Positions 35,686-43,685 of a stretch of DNA of 50,867 nt are shown in pieces. Where the stretch lies: positions 1-50,867 of the forward strand of contig JAIRVH010000036.1 of the NCBI GenBank assembly GCA_031253985.1, in the 5' to 3' direction. The notes below the pieces were generated by a model that had not been told where the DNA came from, did no database searches, and saw only the letters and a program-made list of their open reading frames with translations. Made by a program: the position numbers and the translations under genes. The stretch comes from Sphingobacterium sp. Lineage in GTDB: Bacteria; Bacteroidota; Bacteroidia; Sphingobacteriales; Sphingobacteriaceae. Within the stretch, counting starts at the first letter, position 1, and each line of letters opens with the position of its first letter.

Positions 35686-36825
35686 ATGAAGAAAAGATTT
35701 AACGAAGTAATTGGCAAATGCCTTTTTATTGGCAGCTTTTTATTGGCTGTTCAGGCATGTAAAGAAGAGGAACTTGTATTTCCACCACAGTCGGAACAGG
35801 AAGTTGTGGTCAGCGAAAAACGCCCCACTGCTCGACCCTCAAGCTTGACATATGTATCGGCATTTAATCAAAATATTGAAATTTACTTTCCAAAGCTGAG
35901 TGATCGTGTGACAAAAGCAACCATCACTTATAAGGATGGCACAGAGAAAAAGTTAGAACTTACTAAGTTTGAAGAGCCGGTCATTATTCATTTGAGTGAA
36001 TATAAGCCCTATGATTTTGCTATACAGTATTTTACAAATGAGGGGACATCATCAAAAGTCACGACTACGGTTTTAATGCCATTGCCGTATGAAGTAAAGT
36101 ATAAACTTGACAATATACAAACCGAACCAATTGAAGGCGGGGTGAAATTTACTCTTCCTAAGACCCTTGACCGTTCGTTGAAATATACGATCAACTATAC
36201 GGTAGAAGGGGAACAAAGAATAAAGACTGTAGACGGGCCAGCTGTAGAATCCATAGCGATTGATAAACTGTTCGACGAAACAAAACCAATTTCATTTAAA
36301 CTTACTATTGTTGACACTGAACTGAAAGTTGAAGCAAGTAAAGTGATTGAGCAAGCTCCTGGAGCACAAGCTATGGTTGGCGATGAAGCCGAGTTTACCG
36401 ATCGATCCAATTGGATTGCGACAGTTTCAGATTCTCAGATTGATGATGGGGGGGGAGCGGAAGCGTTAATAGATAACGATATAATGTCCTTTTGGCATTC
36501 TCAGTACGATGATCCATCCATTCCTTTTCCGCATTGGTTCAAAATTGATTTTGGTAAGGCACGATTCATTTCTAAGATTGGAATGATCAGAAGATCTGGT
36601 GCAAATAATGGTTTTATCCAATATGATTTAGAAACATCATTGGATGGCATCACCTTCACAAAGGTAGCTTCAAATCTGTCATTTGACCCAACAAATAGCA
36701 ATTGGCAATATTATACGTTACCTAAAGTTACCAGAGGGCGTTATGTTCGGGTGACCATGACAAAACCAAAGGATGCTGGCGATGATTTCACGCATCTTGG
36801 TGAATTTAAGGCTTTTGGCTATTAA
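35686..36825 (+). CDS. Lipoprotein with DUF4998/Fn3-like region and C-terminal F5/8C (CBM32-like) domain
   Basis: 379 residues, lipobox VQAC followed by KEEE, a surface-export-like signal. Two Fn3-like segments (about 50-125 and 130-220) resemble DUF4998; the C-terminal F5/8C domain (about 235-379) has EALIDNDIMSFWHSQYDD, WFKIDFGKARFISKIGMIRR and RYVRVTMTKP. These domains bind galactose- or GalNAc-type sugars in CBM32 members. It is the last gene of the operon, followed by a hairpin. An eight-G run (36448-36455) encodes a Gly-Gly-Gly linker just ahead of the binding domain and could be a slippage site. Confidence 0.85.
   Translation: MKKRFNEVIGKCLFIGSFLLAVQACKEEELVFPPQSEQEVVVSEKRPTARPSSLTYVSAFNQNIEIYFPKLSDRVTKATITYKDGTEKKLELTKFEEPVIIHLSEYKPYDFAIQYFTNEGTSSKVTTTVLMPLPYEVKYKLDNIQTEPIEGGVKFTLPKTLDRSLKYTINYTVEGEQRIKTVDGPAVESIAIDKLFDETKPISFKLTIVDTELKVEASKVIEQAPGAQAMVGDEAEFTDRSNWIATVSDSQIDDGGGAEALIDNDIMSFWHSQYDDPSIPFPHWFKIDFGKARFISKIGMIRRSGANNGFIQYDLETSLDGITFTKVASNLSFDPTNSNWQYYTLPKVTRGRYVRVTMTKPKDAGDDFTHLGEFKAFGY
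36448..36455 (+). repeat. G8 homopolymer inside coding sequence
   Basis: Eight consecutive G in frame (Asp-Asp-Gly-Gly-Gly-Ala) at about residues 255-257 of the F5/8C lipoprotein. Gain or loss of one G would remove the sugar-binding domain. Confidence 0.9.
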
Positions 36826-36843
36826 ATTGATTTTTTTTTATTC

Positions 36844-36879
36844 ATAAGAGCGGAAATCTATTAAAATTTCCGCTCTTAT
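36844..36879 (+). terminator. Hairpin after the 12-gene operon
   Basis: A perfect 14-bp stem (ATAAGAGCGGAAAT at 36844-36857 with ATTTCCGCTCTTAT at 36866-36879) has an 8-base loop and begins 19 bases after the stop. The 3' flank is only weakly T-rich, so termination is likely but not certain. Confidence 0.7.
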
Positions 36880-36920
36880 ATTGAAGGAAGTTTGTTATAA
36901 CGATAGCTTCCTAATATGAG

Positions 36921-36939
36921 TTATAGGAACATCCTATAA
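36921..36939. repeat. Short inverted repeat TTATAGGA-ACA-TCCTATAA
   Basis: Perfect 8-bp arms around a 3-base spacer, lying between the two converging operons. Possibly a part of the termination region; no other role seen. Confidence 0.3.
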
Positions 36940-36952
36940 TACGAGGCAGTCG

Positions 36953-36983
36953 GTAAAATAAACTGTTTTTTAGTTTATTTTAC
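36953..36983 (-). terminator. AT-rich hairpin over the stop codon of the EEP gene
   Basis: GTAAAATAAACT (36953-36964) pairs perfectly with AGTTTATTTTAC (36972-36983) around a GTTTTTT loop. It overlaps the minus-strand stop codon at 36975-36977. No U-tract follows on the minus strand, so it may act as a 3' end stabiliser rather than a classic terminator. Confidence 0.4.
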
Positions 36984-38000
36984 TAAATAGATCAACGTTG
37001 GAAAGTGATCAGAGTAGCCATTGATAAATACGCCTCCAGAAAATGTTCGGTGCGGGTAGCCTTTGTTGCGGCCTTCCTGTTGAACCAAAAAGTCCCTATT
37101 GAAGATTTCTGCTTTGACAAAACGTAAGCCTTTGTTTTTATTGTCCAATAATGGTCTTGAAATAATAATCTGATCAAAGAGATTCCATTGCCCTTGATAA
37201 CCAAGAGATCCAATTCCCTTATCGTAAAACTTCCACATGGTATTATACAAGCCCTGAGCTGGTACATCTTGTGGATTTTTCTTTGCCTGCAATACTTCCT
37301 TTACGCTTTTATCCTTGGGATCATCATTTAAATCGCCCATGATAATAATCTTCGCTTCGGGATTTTCGCGATATAGCGAGTCACATATTCCTTTGGTAAT
37401 GCTGGCGGCAAATTCACGTAGTTCGGAAGATTTGTTGCCATAGCGTGAAGGCCAGTGGTTGACAATGATATGCACAGTGTCTCCAGCAATTGTTCCAGAG
37501 ACAAGCAATTGATCTCTTGTTTTAAAACCAGGATTTTCTGGCAGATGAAAGGGATACGCCTGATCGCGATACGGGCTGAAGAATTCGGGGTTATACAGAA
37601 ATCCAACATCGACACCACGGCGGTCAGGGGAATCATGGTGAACAATCGCCAGTCCCAGGTCGAGGAGCTGCGGATCTTTTGTGAGGTCTTCTAAAACCCG
37701 ACGGTTTTCAATTTCGGCTACGCCCAAAGCAATGGGTCCGAGGCTTGAACCGGGCGAACCGATGGCACGAATTGCTCGCGCCATATTTTTTATTTTTTGC
37801 TGGTATTTTGCTTCCGTCCATGTGTTGGCACCCTTTGGTGTAAACTCATCGTCATTGATGGAAGAATCTTTTACGGCATCGTATAGATTCTCCAGATTGT
37901 AGAACGCGATGGGATAAACCCGACGGTTAGTTTGTGCGAAACTCGGGTGTACAGCAAATAAAAGGAGAAATAAAATACAGCTGATGTGTTTATAGTTCAT
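36975..38000 (-). CDS. Exported endonuclease/exonuclease/phosphatase (EEP)-family enzyme
   Basis: 341 residues with a signal peptide ending near PSFAQ (residue 23). EEP fold motifs are FYNLENLYD at the start, GVAEIENR (metal-ligand Glu about 96), RRGVDVGFLYN, NHWPSRYG, IIIMGDLNDDP (Asp and Asn of the active site) and the final GYSDHFP (catalytic Asp-His about 332-333). The family cleaves phosphodiester bonds in DNA or RNA, or removes phosphates from small molecules. With the NUC1-type nuclease in the same cluster, a nuclease or nucleotidase role is favoured. It starts 7 bases after the DUF5689 gene and is the last gene of the minus-strand run. Confidence 0.9.
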   Translation of the reverse strand: MNYKHISCILFLLLFAVHPSFAQTNRRVYPIAFYNLENLYDAVKDSSINDDEFTPKGANTWTEAKYQQKIKNMARAIRAIGSPGSSLGPIALGVAEIENRRVLEDLTKDPQLLDLGLAIVHHDSPDRRGVDVGFLYNPEFFSPYRDQAYPFHLPENPGFKTRDQLLVSGTIAGDTVHIIVNHWPSRYGNKSSELREFAASITKGICDSLYRENPEAKIIIMGDLNDDPKDKSVKEVLQAKKNPQDVPAQGLYNTMWKFYDKGIGSLGYQGQWNLFDQIIISRPLLDNKNKGLRFVKAEIFNRDFLVQQEGRNKGYPHRTFSGGVFINGYSDHFPTLIYLVK

Positions 38001-38007
38001 CTTTCAC

Positions 38008-39387
38008 TTATTTAGTAACGATAATCGTATTGTCTGAACCGTTTCCGCCAGTTGTGCTAACGATTTTAATATTATCTAAACGGAAGCCAAATGCATTGTC
38101 AGCGCCAGTCATTATAAATTCGACGGTACTTGTCGCGGCAGGTGTAATCTTTGGAATACTGACCGTGTAGTATTTATTACGGTCATCTGTTGAGTTGATC
38201 GCTACTGGTGTGCTTGGAATCGTATAAGTTGTTCCGTTGACCTTCACCTTCATGGCATTGAGGTTGGTCGTTTCACCAACATTGTAAATATTAGGAACGA
38301 GCTGATAACTCAATGTAAGGTCCGTTTTGTTGGCCGTTTGTATTCCAGCGATTTTGAGCGTGATGTCTTTATTTGCCGGGAACCATACAGAAGCACTGAT
38401 TCCAGTTGCTGTGCGAATGTCAGCCGAGCCACTTTCTTCGGTATAAGTTACTGGAGACTTCATGTCAAACTCTGTAAAGTCCGCAATTTTTGGGCGGTTG
38501 CCACTTGGATAAGTACCATCACCAAACGTTTCGCTGAATATTGTCCCTCCAGTTTCGGGATCAGTTGGTGTTGTTCCAGCATCTGTACCATCAAAGTCAA
38601 TAACATCTGTCTTATCACGTAAGAAGAGTTGCCAACCACCATTGTAACGGCCTAATATTCCAACTAATGTTCCGTTTCCTTTAGGAAGGATTTCTTTAGC
38701 AAAGCTGGAGAAGTTGCTGTTGCGAACATCCAATGTCTTTCCATTGACATCTTTGACCACTTCGCTAACAGTTGCCGTTCCACCCGCGAAGGCATTAATG
38801 CCGCCATTGTTGAAGCGTACATTTTTAATGATGACCAATTTGTTGACCATCGAAGCGTCCAATTTAGAAAGGTCGACTTCCAATGGCGTTAAATTAGCCG
38901 CATTAGGCCATCCGCTGACTTTTGTATGCTCTTTGAAGATTTCCCATGCAATACGGTTGGCATTGGTTCCACTGAATCCAATCTGCAGTTCGCTGCCATA
39001 TTTCACCATAGATAGGCCTTTTAAATTAACATATACTTCTTGTCCAGCACGAAATGTCGTGTACATGCTGTTTTGATCGACCCCCAAATTGATGGCTGCA
39101 TTTTCATCCTGAATGTACAGTTGTTTGTAGATATTGCCCGAAATATCGTTTCCGGTTACCACTGCTTTAATGATCAGATCTTCATCAATGACTTTTGGAT
39201 CGGTGATATTGTTGTATTTTTCTTTTAACGCGGCTATCGTGGTGTTGGCATTTGGCCCGTCATAGATAGGCTGAGTCAATAGTGGGGCCTCGGGATCGCG
39301 CTTACAGGCTCCTGTAAATAAGATGAGGCCAATACAGATGACCGATAGCATCGATGTATAGACCGCTTGTATATTTTTTTTATTCAT
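38008..39387 (-). CDS. DUF5689 lipoprotein with C-terminal jelly-roll-like module
   Basis: 459 residues, lipobox FTGAC (Cys 28) followed by KRDPE. Residues about 45-265 match the DUF5689 type: TTIAALKEKY, EDLIIKAVVTGNDISGN, LYIQDENAAINLGVD and YGSELQIGFSG, an OB-fold-like pattern. A Thr/Pro-rich linker (about 266-284) leads to a beta-rich module (about 285-448) with FSETFGDG, SVWFPANKD and FGFRLDNIKIV. That module is clearly related to the C-terminal part of the fimbrillin-type protein at 42203. It lies 11 bases after the TonB-dependent receptor gene and before the EEP gene, as a presumed surface-binding partner. DUF5689 has no established function. Confidence 0.85.
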   Translation of the reverse strand: MNKKNIQAVYTSMLSVICIGLILFTGACKRDPEAPLLTQPIYDGPNANTTIAALKEKYNNITDPKVIDEDLIIKAVVTGNDISGNIYKQLYIQDENAAINLGVDQNSMYTTFRAGQEVYVNLKGLSMVKYGSELQIGFSGTNANRIAWEIFKEHTKVSGWPNAANLTPLEVDLSKLDASMVNKLVIIKNVRFNNGGINAFAGGTATVSEVVKDVNGKTLDVRNSNFSSFAKEILPKGNGTLVGILGRYNGGWQLFLRDKTDVIDFDGTDAGTTPTDPETGGTIFSETFGDGTYPSGNRPKIADFTEFDMKSPVTYTEESGSADIRTATGISASVWFPANKDITLKIAGIQTANKTDLTLSYQLVPNIYNVGETTNLNAMKVKVNGTTYTIPSTPVAINSTDDRNKYYTVSIPKITPAATSTVEFIMTGADNAFGFRLDNIKIVSTTGGNGSDNTIIVTK

Positions 39388-39398
39388 CGTTGTTGAAA

Positions 39399-42116
39399 TT
39401 AAAATCTATAGGATACATTCATAAAACAATTGATTCCTTGCATATAGTAATATTTGGACGCAAACTTATTTGGTGCCGTAATATCCAGACGTGCATTTTC
39501 GAAACCACCTGTTCGGATGTTTTTATTGTTTAATACGTTGTTGACCGCTAAATTGAAGTTCATCGACTTGCGATTCTTCATATAAAGGATCTTACCAATC
39601 GATAGGTCGACGGTTGTGCTATTTTTGAACTTTTCCTGGTCGGTCAGTATATGATAGGCGCCATCGAGTTCCGGGTCGTACGGATTGATCGTGCTGTAGT
39701 TTGACGCTAACTGACGAAGCGGAGCTTTCGATAGATACATATCGCCGGCATAATTTACGTTTGCTCCGAAAAACCAGTAGTCAACGAAATAACGGATACC
39801 TAAAGTTCCTGCGGTCTGTGGCATTCCACCAACATAATAGTTGTTGAGGTAGACCATTTCACGCTCATTATTGATCAATCCATTCTCTGAGTTCTGTGCT
39901 CCCATTGGATTGTTGCTATAATAATACTCTGCTTTTGTTGCGGCAAGATCGACACTCCAGTTGTTGTCAACTTTATAGGTCAATCCCAGTTCTACACCTC
40001 TATTGACCTGATTCATATCTTTTAGACCATGATTGATAAAAGTCCTTGCTGCATCGTTGTAGTAGCTTTGTCTGCTGATCAGATCCGTAAAGTTGGTCTG
40101 AAATACCGATAGGCGACCATTCAGTTTTGGCAGTGAGAAGACATAGCTGATATCTGTAGAGAATATTTTCGCACTTTTGAGGTCTTCAAATGTGAAATCG
40201 CTTACCCTTGGCGAGATATAGGCATCATTGGCCAAAGGTGCTTTGGTCTGATAGCTGATCTTGGCATTTAATAAATGACGGCCATTGAATTTGTAGGTCA
40301 TCCCACCTTTAAAGGCATAATCAAAAAAATGATGTTCCTGCCCTTTCCCGTAAGAATTGGTTGGGAAACGGCCATTTTTCATGTAGCCTACACGTTGAAA
40401 ACTTGTATAGGAAAGTTGTGTTGCATAGAAAAAGTCAACATTTGAATAAGTATACTCGTTTTGCAACCAAGCGTTCGCAGATTTGATATTAATGTTGTAG
40501 CGGTAGCCAAAAATATCGTCTTTACGCGCTTTAAAGTTGGGGTTCAACAAGTCATTTTGGCTCTGACCCGTATTTTGTCCAAAGTCGCGTTCCGAGAATT
40601 TGTCAATATCCAATACGTATTCAGCGCCCAGCAGATCTGCGACAGTTTTATATTGCTGTGACTGGGAACCTTTGGCGCCAATGCCGAGCGTCAGTTTAGC
40701 ATGCTCATTAATCGTTTTGTTGAGCGTTGTATTAAAGCTGCTTTCCAGCAGGTCGCTGTGGCGTTTTTCCAACATATAAATTGCGGCGCCATCATTGATT
40801 TTATTCTCAAGCTTATTGACGAGGTATAAGTTGTCCCAGTCGACCTGCGATACTTTAGCCGATTGCCATAGGTTTGTATAGAACTGATTTGTGATGGAAT
40901 CTGTAAAATAGCTTGGTAAATTGCGGTAGTAATCGGGTCTTGGGTCAGGGCCGTTGTACCAGTTGAGCGCAGTACTGGCATATTTGCCATAATGCAATGA
41001 TATACCCGTGGTTAGTTTTGTGTTCGGATCGATTTTCCAGATATGTGAAAGAATTGCGGTAGGGTCATAAGCCGTTACTACGCGCGAATTTCTGATTTTT
41101 CCATCTTGGTAACCCCAATTGGGATTGTATAGGTTGTTGTCGAGAAGATCATAGGCTTCCTGAAAAGAACCTGACTGTTGGCCACGCTCTACCGGCGAAC
41201 CGAAGGTGACTAGGGATAAGCTATGTTTGCCTTGTTGGAATTGTTTTTCGACGGACAGTGCGTACGAGAAGTTCTTGTAAAATGTACCTTCAATATTTCC
41301 TTTGTCGGCATAACGACCACCGATTAAACCTGTAAATGCCCAACCATTATCCATGAGTCCTGTTGAGTAGCTCAGCATGCCGCGACTATAGTAATTACGG
41401 TTGGTATAGGTAGCTGTTGCCTTTGCGCCTTTCGCAAAGGTGCTTGCACGCATATTGATGTTTTCAGAACCGCCAATGGAGCCGAATGTAAAAGTCGAGG
41501 CATCCATGGCATTGTCTTCATCACCATTTCGGGTCAAATCATTGATGGCTCCGATGGAGGCATAGTTGAAGACACCACGCAGCTGGTCGTTGAAGTGTAC
41601 ACCGTTGATATATTTTTGTTCGTAGCGATTGTTATATCCGCGAAGGCGGAAACGGAATTGAGACAACTGATATCCAATTTTGTTGACGTATACGTCATTG
41701 GAAAGAATAATCTTGGCAGCGATATTTTGATCGAAAGATTCGTTATCATCATCCAGTAGATCATCAGCGGCCATGCTCAACTGTACCATATTGTCGTTGT
41801 CGGTACTTGGTAGAACATAGATGTCCTCCATTCTGAGTAGGCCGGAGGCTGGGATCTGGATGGTAATCTTGGTCTCCTGGATATTACCGCCCGTGATCAG
41901 GATTGTTTCTTCGCCTGAATTTAACTTCGGTAGATTGAAGTTACCTTTGGAATCCGTAACGACTGTTTTTTGATTTTTTTCAAAGACGAGACGTACATTG
42001 GAAAAAGGTTCTTTGCTCACCTGATTGCGTACAATACCCTGTACATTGGCCTTTTGGGCAAATATAGGTGTGCTGGCGGCAGATAAGAGAGCAAAAAGTA
42101 TGTATTTTTTATACAT
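39399..42116 (-). CDS. TonB-dependent outer-membrane receptor (non-SusC type)
   Basis: 905 residues; signal peptide ends near TPIFAQ (residue 21). A CarboxypepD_reg-like domain (about 22-95; ANVQGIVRNQVSKEPFSNVRLVF) is followed by an acidic linker (DDLLDDDNESFD) and a plug (about 130-240; FRFRLRGYNNRYEQKYINGVHFND and SIGGSENINMR). The barrel contains many Tyr/Asn-rich strands and ends MNVSYRF with terminal Phe. No SusD follows, so it differs from the glycan transporters. The neighbours are two nuclease-type enzymes and three lipoproteins, pointing to uptake of nucleic-acid fragments, nucleosides or phosphate esters. That substrate is inferred. Confidence 0.92.
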   Translation of the reverse strand: MYKKYILFALLSAASTPIFAQKANVQGIVRNQVSKEPFSNVRLVFEKNQKTVVTDSKGNFNLPKLNSGEETILITGGNIQETKITIQIPASGLLRMEDIYVLPSTDNDNMVQLSMAADDLLDDDNESFDQNIAAKIILSNDVYVNKIGYQLSQFRFRLRGYNNRYEQKYINGVHFNDQLRGVFNYASIGAINDLTRNGDEDNAMDASTFTFGSIGGSENINMRASTFAKGAKATATYTNRNYYSRGMLSYSTGLMDNGWAFTGLIGGRYADKGNIEGTFYKNFSYALSVEKQFQQGKHSLSLVTFGSPVERGQQSGSFQEAYDLLDNNLYNPNWGYQDGKIRNSRVVTAYDPTAILSHIWKIDPNTKLTTGISLHYGKYASTALNWYNGPDPRPDYYRNLPSYFTDSITNQFYTNLWQSAKVSQVDWDNLYLVNKLENKINDGAAIYMLEKRHSDLLESSFNTTLNKTINEHAKLTLGIGAKGSQSQQYKTVADLLGAEYVLDIDKFSERDFGQNTGQSQNDLLNPNFKARKDDIFGYRYNINIKSANAWLQNEYTYSNVDFFYATQLSYTSFQRVGYMKNGRFPTNSYGKGQEHHFFDYAFKGGMTYKFNGRHLLNAKISYQTKAPLANDAYISPRVSDFTFEDLKSAKIFSTDISYVFSLPKLNGRLSVFQTNFTDLISRQSYYNDAARTFINHGLKDMNQVNRGVELGLTYKVDNNWSVDLAATKAEYYYSNNPMGAQNSENGLINNEREMVYLNNYYVGGMPQTAGTLGIRYFVDYWFFGANVNYAGDMYLSKAPLRQLASNYSTINPYDPELDGAYHILTDQEKFKNSTTVDLSIGKILYMKNRKSMNFNLAVNNVLNNKNIRTGGFENARLDITAPNKFASKYYYMQGINCFMNVSYRF

Positions 42117-42151
42117 AGCTTGAGGTTAAATAGTGAAATGTATTTAGCTGA

Positions 42152-42184
42152 CAAATGCAACACATTGTGGATGTGCTGCATTTG
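42152..42184 (-). other. Intercistronic mRNA hairpin between fimbrillin-type and receptor genes
   Basis: CAAATGCAACACAT (42152-42165) and ATGTGCTGCATTTG (42171-42184) pair over 14 positions around a 5-base loop; on the minus-strand RNA the only non-Watson-Crick pair is G-U. It fills most of the 86-base gap, the largest in the cluster. No U-tract follows, so it is more likely an RNA processing or stability element, or an attenuator, than a full terminator. Confidence 0.6.
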
Positions 42185-42202
42185 CGTATGTTTTATTGTG
42201 AT

Positions 42203-43648
42203 TTATTTTAAGCCTTTCAAGATGATGTTGTCGAGACGGACACCAACAGTATTATTTGTAGCAGTTGTTGTTAACGTAATTTTGGAGCTAGCAGGAACTG
42301 ATGTTGCTGCCGAAAGATCAACTTCTACCGTGTAAAAAATATTTGCATCATTATTGTCTTTCGATAGCACTTTGGAAGTTGGACTAAATTTTTGTCCATT
42401 TAAATCTATTGAAAGATCTTTGATGTCGAACTTTGTACCTGCGTTGAATACATTAGCAGCGATATCAAATGTAAGTTTTAATTTGGATGATTTTTCGGTA
42501 TTGATGTTGCTGACAGCCAATTCTGCATCCTTATTCGCCGGTAGCCATACGTGATTTGTTAAGTTGTCTCCCGATTTTAATACGCGAATATCAGACGCAG
42601 CAAATTGATCTGTATAGGTTACAGCCGTATTTGACCAGCCTGTAAACGCTGCGATCTTCGTATTTGATGAAACTATTGTTGAACCAAAATCTTCAGTATA
42701 TAATGTCTGCTCGACGGGATCTGTTGTACCGCCACCATTATCTTCGTCTTTACCGATCACGTATGAACCCGAAGGAACATCGGTCCAGTCTGTAATATTT
42801 CCAGCCGCCACAATAGCTACATTGTTGCCAGCCTGCTCTTGTAACGTGATATTGTAGTTGTATTTTTTACCTGCTTCGTAAGTTGTTGATGATGGTAAGG
42901 CCCAGGTGTAGGTCGCATTACCAATTTTGAATTCAACTTTTGCCCCGGTAACGCTAGCTACAGGTAACAAGATGGCCTCTGCTAATGTTGTTGATGTTCC
43001 AGCAGTTGTTTTCGCTTTGATAGCAGCTGGATTGGCTCCTGCAGCTAATGTGCCTGTTGCTAGATCGAAGTTTGCTGTGGTATTAAATCCATTGTAAGTT
43101 ACGGTAAGGCCAGTTAAAGAGCTTACACCGGTTCCGGCTGCAACAGTCAATTCGACTTTACTTAGTTTGTGGCTAAATTGCAACTGCGCATTCGGCTTAT
43201 TTTTGTTGGCTCCAGTTACATTATTAGCATATAATAAGTCGATTTTACTTTGTTGACTTTGATCGCTTACATTGACTGGGTAGACATTGTTGCTAATTGT
43301 TGTTTGATAAGGGTAGTAGGCAATAAAATCTACATTGGAACCATCAGCGGGGTAATTGATTTCTTCGGTCGTGCTAACTGCGCTAAAATTGCCATCTCCC
43401 TTCGTCGTTACATACTGCTTGTTGCTTGCCAATGCATTGCTTAAACCGCTACCGGTTTTCATGAAAACACCGATTGCATCGTTGCTTTCCCAGTTTGCAC
43501 CAACAGCTTTAGTAGTAACTTGATTGGAGATTGTTGAAGAAAAAGTTACCGCTTTGGTAATTTCTTGTTCCGAAACAGGTGCCTTTTGGCAAGAGCTTGT
43601 AACGGCTGCTGCCGCAGTCGCTAGGAATAAAAGTTGGTTTACTTTCAT
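42203..43648 (-). CDS. Fimbrillin-type lipoprotein with C-terminal jelly-roll-like module
   Basis: 481 residues, lipobox TSSC (Cys 20). Residues about 30-280 are a fimbrillin (Mfa/FimA-like) region: TKAVGANWESNDAIGVFM, NVDFIAYYPY, DLLYANNVTG and LQFSHKLSKVELTV, ending before ITDW. A Gly/Asp-rich linker (about 300-312) leads to a module (about 315-481) with YTEDFGS, HVWLPANKD and VGVRLDNIILKG, homologous to the C-terminus of the DUF5689 protein at 38008. The fimbrillin region is homologous to that of the nuclease fusion at 43686. Alone it would look like a pilus subunit; here it more likely serves as a surface adhesin or nucleic-acid-binding component. Confidence 0.83.
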   Translation of the reverse strand: MKVNQLLFLATAAAAVTSSCQKAPVSEQEITKAVTFSSTISNQVTTKAVGANWESNDAIGVFMKTGSGLSNALASNKQYVTTKGDGNFSAVSTTEEINYPADGSNVDFIAYYPYQTTISNNVYPVNVSDQSQQSKIDLLYANNVTGANKNKPNAQLQFSHKLSKVELTVAAGTGVSSLTGLTVTYNGFNTTANFDLATGTLAAGANPAAIKAKTTAGTSTTLAEAILLPVASVTGAKVEFKIGNATYTWALPSSTTYEAGKKYNYNITLQEQAGNNVAIVAAGNITDWTDVPSGSYVIGKDEDNGGGTTDPVEQTLYTEDFGSTIVSSNTKIAAFTGWSNTAVTYTDQFAASDIRVLKSGDNLTNHVWLPANKDAELAVSNINTEKSSKLKLTFDIAANVFNAGTKFDIKDLSIDLNGQKFSPTSKVLSKDNNDANIFYTVEVDLSAATSVPASSKITLTTTATNNTVGVRLDNIILKGLK

Positions 43649-43685
43649 AATTAAAATGAATTGATATGACTAAGTCGTTTATTAA

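Noticed and set aside
16847..36825. ECF sigma/anti-sigma control of the SusC genes
   Set aside because: No sigma or FecR-like gene is near and the SusC proteins lack the N-terminal signalling (STN) domain.
36921..36983. Attachment site or transposon end
   Set aside because: Inverted repeats here are short, AT-rich and lie at the 3' ends of converging operons, with no integrase or transposase nearby.
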